Assembly: GCF_018861315.1 (NCBI RefSeq)
Contig: NZ_JAHLDL010000006.1
Location: 115,421 to 179,420, forward strand
Direction: 5' to 3'
Source of the DNA: Clostridium bowmanii
GTDB lineage: Bacteria > Bacillota > Clostridia > Clostridiales > Clostridiaceae
Length of the DNA stretch: 64,000 nucleotides
Under the pieces are notes generated by a model, which was given only the letters and a program-made list of their open reading frames with translations, was not told the origin of the DNA and did no database searches. Made by a program: the position numbers and the translations under genes. Every line of letters begins with the position of its first letter. The stretch's first letter is position 1. Below, in pieces: positions 62,696 to 64,000 of the stretch.

Positions 62696-63853
62696 ATGAA
62701 ACAAGAAATTATAAGTTACATAAGCAGCATAGAACAAGATATATATAATTTATCATACTACCTTTATACTAATCCAGAAAGCAGTTATAAAGAATATAAG
62801 GGTTGTTCCTATATAATAAATATGTTAAAATCGCATGATTTTAAAGTACAGGAAAACTACTGTAATATTCCTACTTCTTTTTATGCTCAATATGGAAATG
62901 GTCACCCAAAGATATGTTATATATGCAAATATACATCTACAGAAAATGTAGGTCATATTTTTGGTAATAACGTAAATGCTAGCATTTCTACTGCGGCAGC
63001 ATTAGGATTATCAAAAGTAATATCAAAAATTGGAGGGAGTGTAATTCTACTGGGGTGCCCAGGTGAGTATTCTAATGGAGCTGAACTATCACTAACAAAA
63101 GAAAATTGCTTAGAAGATATAGATATTATTATTGCACCACATTGTGATATAAATAATGCTGAGAGTGGTACCTCCTTGGCTACAATTCCAATTAAAATTA
63201 AATATAACCAAAACAATAATAATAATAATAATAATAATAATAGTGAACTTAGTAACCTTTCTTCTTTAGACACTTATTTATTTATACTTAATACATTAAG
63301 TCTATTGATAAAGGGTTTAAATATCAGATGTTCTATTGATACTATTTCAATAAAGAATGCCTCATCATGCCCTAATTCATTTTCTCAATCAGAGGTTACT
63401 CTTAATTTGACAGCTAATACACTAAGAGAGGCTAAAGTATTAGAAAAATCTATTGGAGATTTTACTGAGTCACTATCTAAAGCAATGAATATAATTGGAG
63501 ATATTAGTCTCTTTGAGCTACCTTCTGAGGAACTTCTAAGCAATAAATCGCTATCAAGATTATTTACACATAACTTAAAGGAGTGCGGTGTTATTGATAT
63601 TGCTCCTTGCAAAAATGCACGATACGGCCTAGGAATAGGATCTATAAGCCATATTACTCCATGTATATATCCCTCTATCTCTATCACAGAAGATGCAACA
63701 ATAAGTTGTCCATCGCCAAAATTTGCTCTAGAGACTCAAACGGACCTTTGTAAAAATAACATAATAAAATCTGCTAAAGCTCTTGCTATAACAGGCCTAG
63801 ACATTATTGAAAAACAAGATTTATTAAAAGAAATTATGCTTGAATTAAAATAG
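62696..63853 (+). CDS. M20-family peptidase-like protein lacking metal ligands
   Basis: A 385-residue protein with the M20 amidohydrolase layout. LYTNPESSYKEYK matches the N-terminal helix region, and the dimerisation domain and C-terminal half (YGLGIGSISHITPCIYPSISI) follow. The metal sites are degenerate: GHDGHTA is GNNVNAS, the PAEE pair is PGEYS, and the terminal HT(P) is replaced by SCPSP. A ten-asparagine run (AAT repeat, 63210-63242) sits at the domain border. It is unlikely to be a metallopeptidase; a binding role is possible. Start after GAGAGGGG. Confidence 0.78.
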   Translation: MKQEIISYISSIEQDIYNLSYYLYTNPESSYKEYKGCSYIINMLKSHDFKVQENYCNIPTSFYAQYGNGHPKICYICKYTSTENVGHIFGNNVNASISTAAALGLSKVISKIGGSVILLGCPGEYSNGAELSLTKENCLEDIDIIIAPHCDINNAESGTSLATIPIKIKYNQNNNNNNNNNNSELSNLSSLDTYLFILNTLSLLIKGLNIRCSIDTISIKNASSCPNSFSQSEVTLNLTANTLREAKVLEKSIGDFTESLSKAMNIIGDISLFELPSEELLSNKSLSRLFTHNLKECGVIDIAPCKNARYGLGIGSISHITPCIYPSISITEDATISCPSPKFALETQTDLCKNNIIKSAKALAITGLDIIEKQDLLKEIMLELK

Positions 63854-63889
63854 AAACACATAAGGTTCTATAAATATTTTGCAAATCAA

Positions 63890-64000
63890 GTAGGAGGCTA
63901 ATCATTATCTGATTAGCCGACCTCTTACACCACCGTGCGTACCGTTCGGTACACGGCGGTTCAATAGAAATTAATGTTTTAATAAATATGTTTCTGATAT
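63890..64000 (-). mobile_element. 3' end of a third group II intron (continues past the window)
   Basis: On the minus strand, GAACCGCCGTGTACCG and CGGTACGCACGGTGG form a canonical domain V at about 63930-63965. GGCTAATCA and TGATTAGCC form the domain VI hairpin, and CTCCTAC then ends the intron near 63890. The domain V sequence differs from both nrdD introns. The RT gene, if any, lies beyond 64000. Confidence 0.8.

Noticed and set aside
62953..63273. Minus-strand frame with a leucine run opposite the AAT repeat
   Set aside because: The leucine run only reflects the complement of the asparagine codons.
1..64000. CRISPR array, tRNA or rRNA genes
   Set aside because: No regularly spaced repeats with unique spacers and no cloverleaf or rRNA-like stretch were recognised; a covariance-model search would settle tRNAs.

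Overview
This window is a stretch of a low-GC, spore-forming anaerobic Firmicute chromosome, most probably a Clostridium. The evidence is the AT-rich composition, AGGAGG-type ribosome binding sites, sporulation genes (spmA, spmB, gin), an oxygen-sensitive class III ribonucleotide reductase, the arginine deiminase pathway and several clostridial-type hypothetical families. The species was not determined. No rRNA, tRNA, CRISPR array or prophage was seen.

Layout. 0-5 kb: a long glutamine synthetase behind a leader with several hairpins, a double-domain cell wall amidase, and a UlaG-like metallo-hydrolase. 5-13 kb: the anaerobic ribonucleotide reductase operon. nrdD is split into three exons by two complete group II introns, each encoding an RT/maturase with an HNH domain; nrdG follows. 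Both introns have 5' GTGCG starts, domain V hairpins and terminal AY. Removing them restores a 708-codon frame. 13-17 kb: cold shock protein and small clostridial proteins of unknown role. 17-25 kb: rsmA, rnmV, yabE-like, tatD, a DUF445 gene and metG with a methionine T-box; apart from the DUF445 gene this is the order known from Bacillus subtilis. 25-40 kb: an ABC exporter, spmAB, truA, a YiiX-like hydrolase, cardiolipin synthase, a GAF-histidine kinase, an orphan RsgI-like anti-sigma factor and a glucosaminidase. 40-51 kb: an RluF-like pseudouridine synthase, ispF, a kinase-like/EAL fusion, the arcC-arcA-arcB operon, a hidden HesB-like selenoprotein gene (in-frame TGA followed by a SECIS-like hairpin), a PspA-like protein and an FSA-type aldolase. 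51-64 kb: an AbrB-type regulator, an NlpC/P60 hydrolase, rsmI, a tRNA1(Val) methyltransferase, an orphan PIN protein, LysM and YkuS proteins, then ricT-holB-darA-tmk-decarboxylase-gin (again B. subtilis near-origin order), and a degenerate M20-family protein. The right edge holds the 3' end of a third group II intron.

Themes. Much of the minus strand is housekeeping: DNA precursors (nrdDG, tmk), replication (holB), rRNA/tRNA maturation (rsmA, rnmV, rsmI, truA) and signalling (darA, ricT). Cell wall enzymes recur (two-domain amidase, YabE-like, glucosaminidase, NlpC/P60, LysM). The intergenic regions are unusually structured: long inverted repeats, two DnaA-box clusters, tandem operator-like repeats and a small dispersed palindrome family. 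The observations most worth checking are the doubly interrupted nrdD, the selenoprotein, the kinase-degenerate EAL fusion, and the pseudoenzyme domains in the amidase and the M20 protein.
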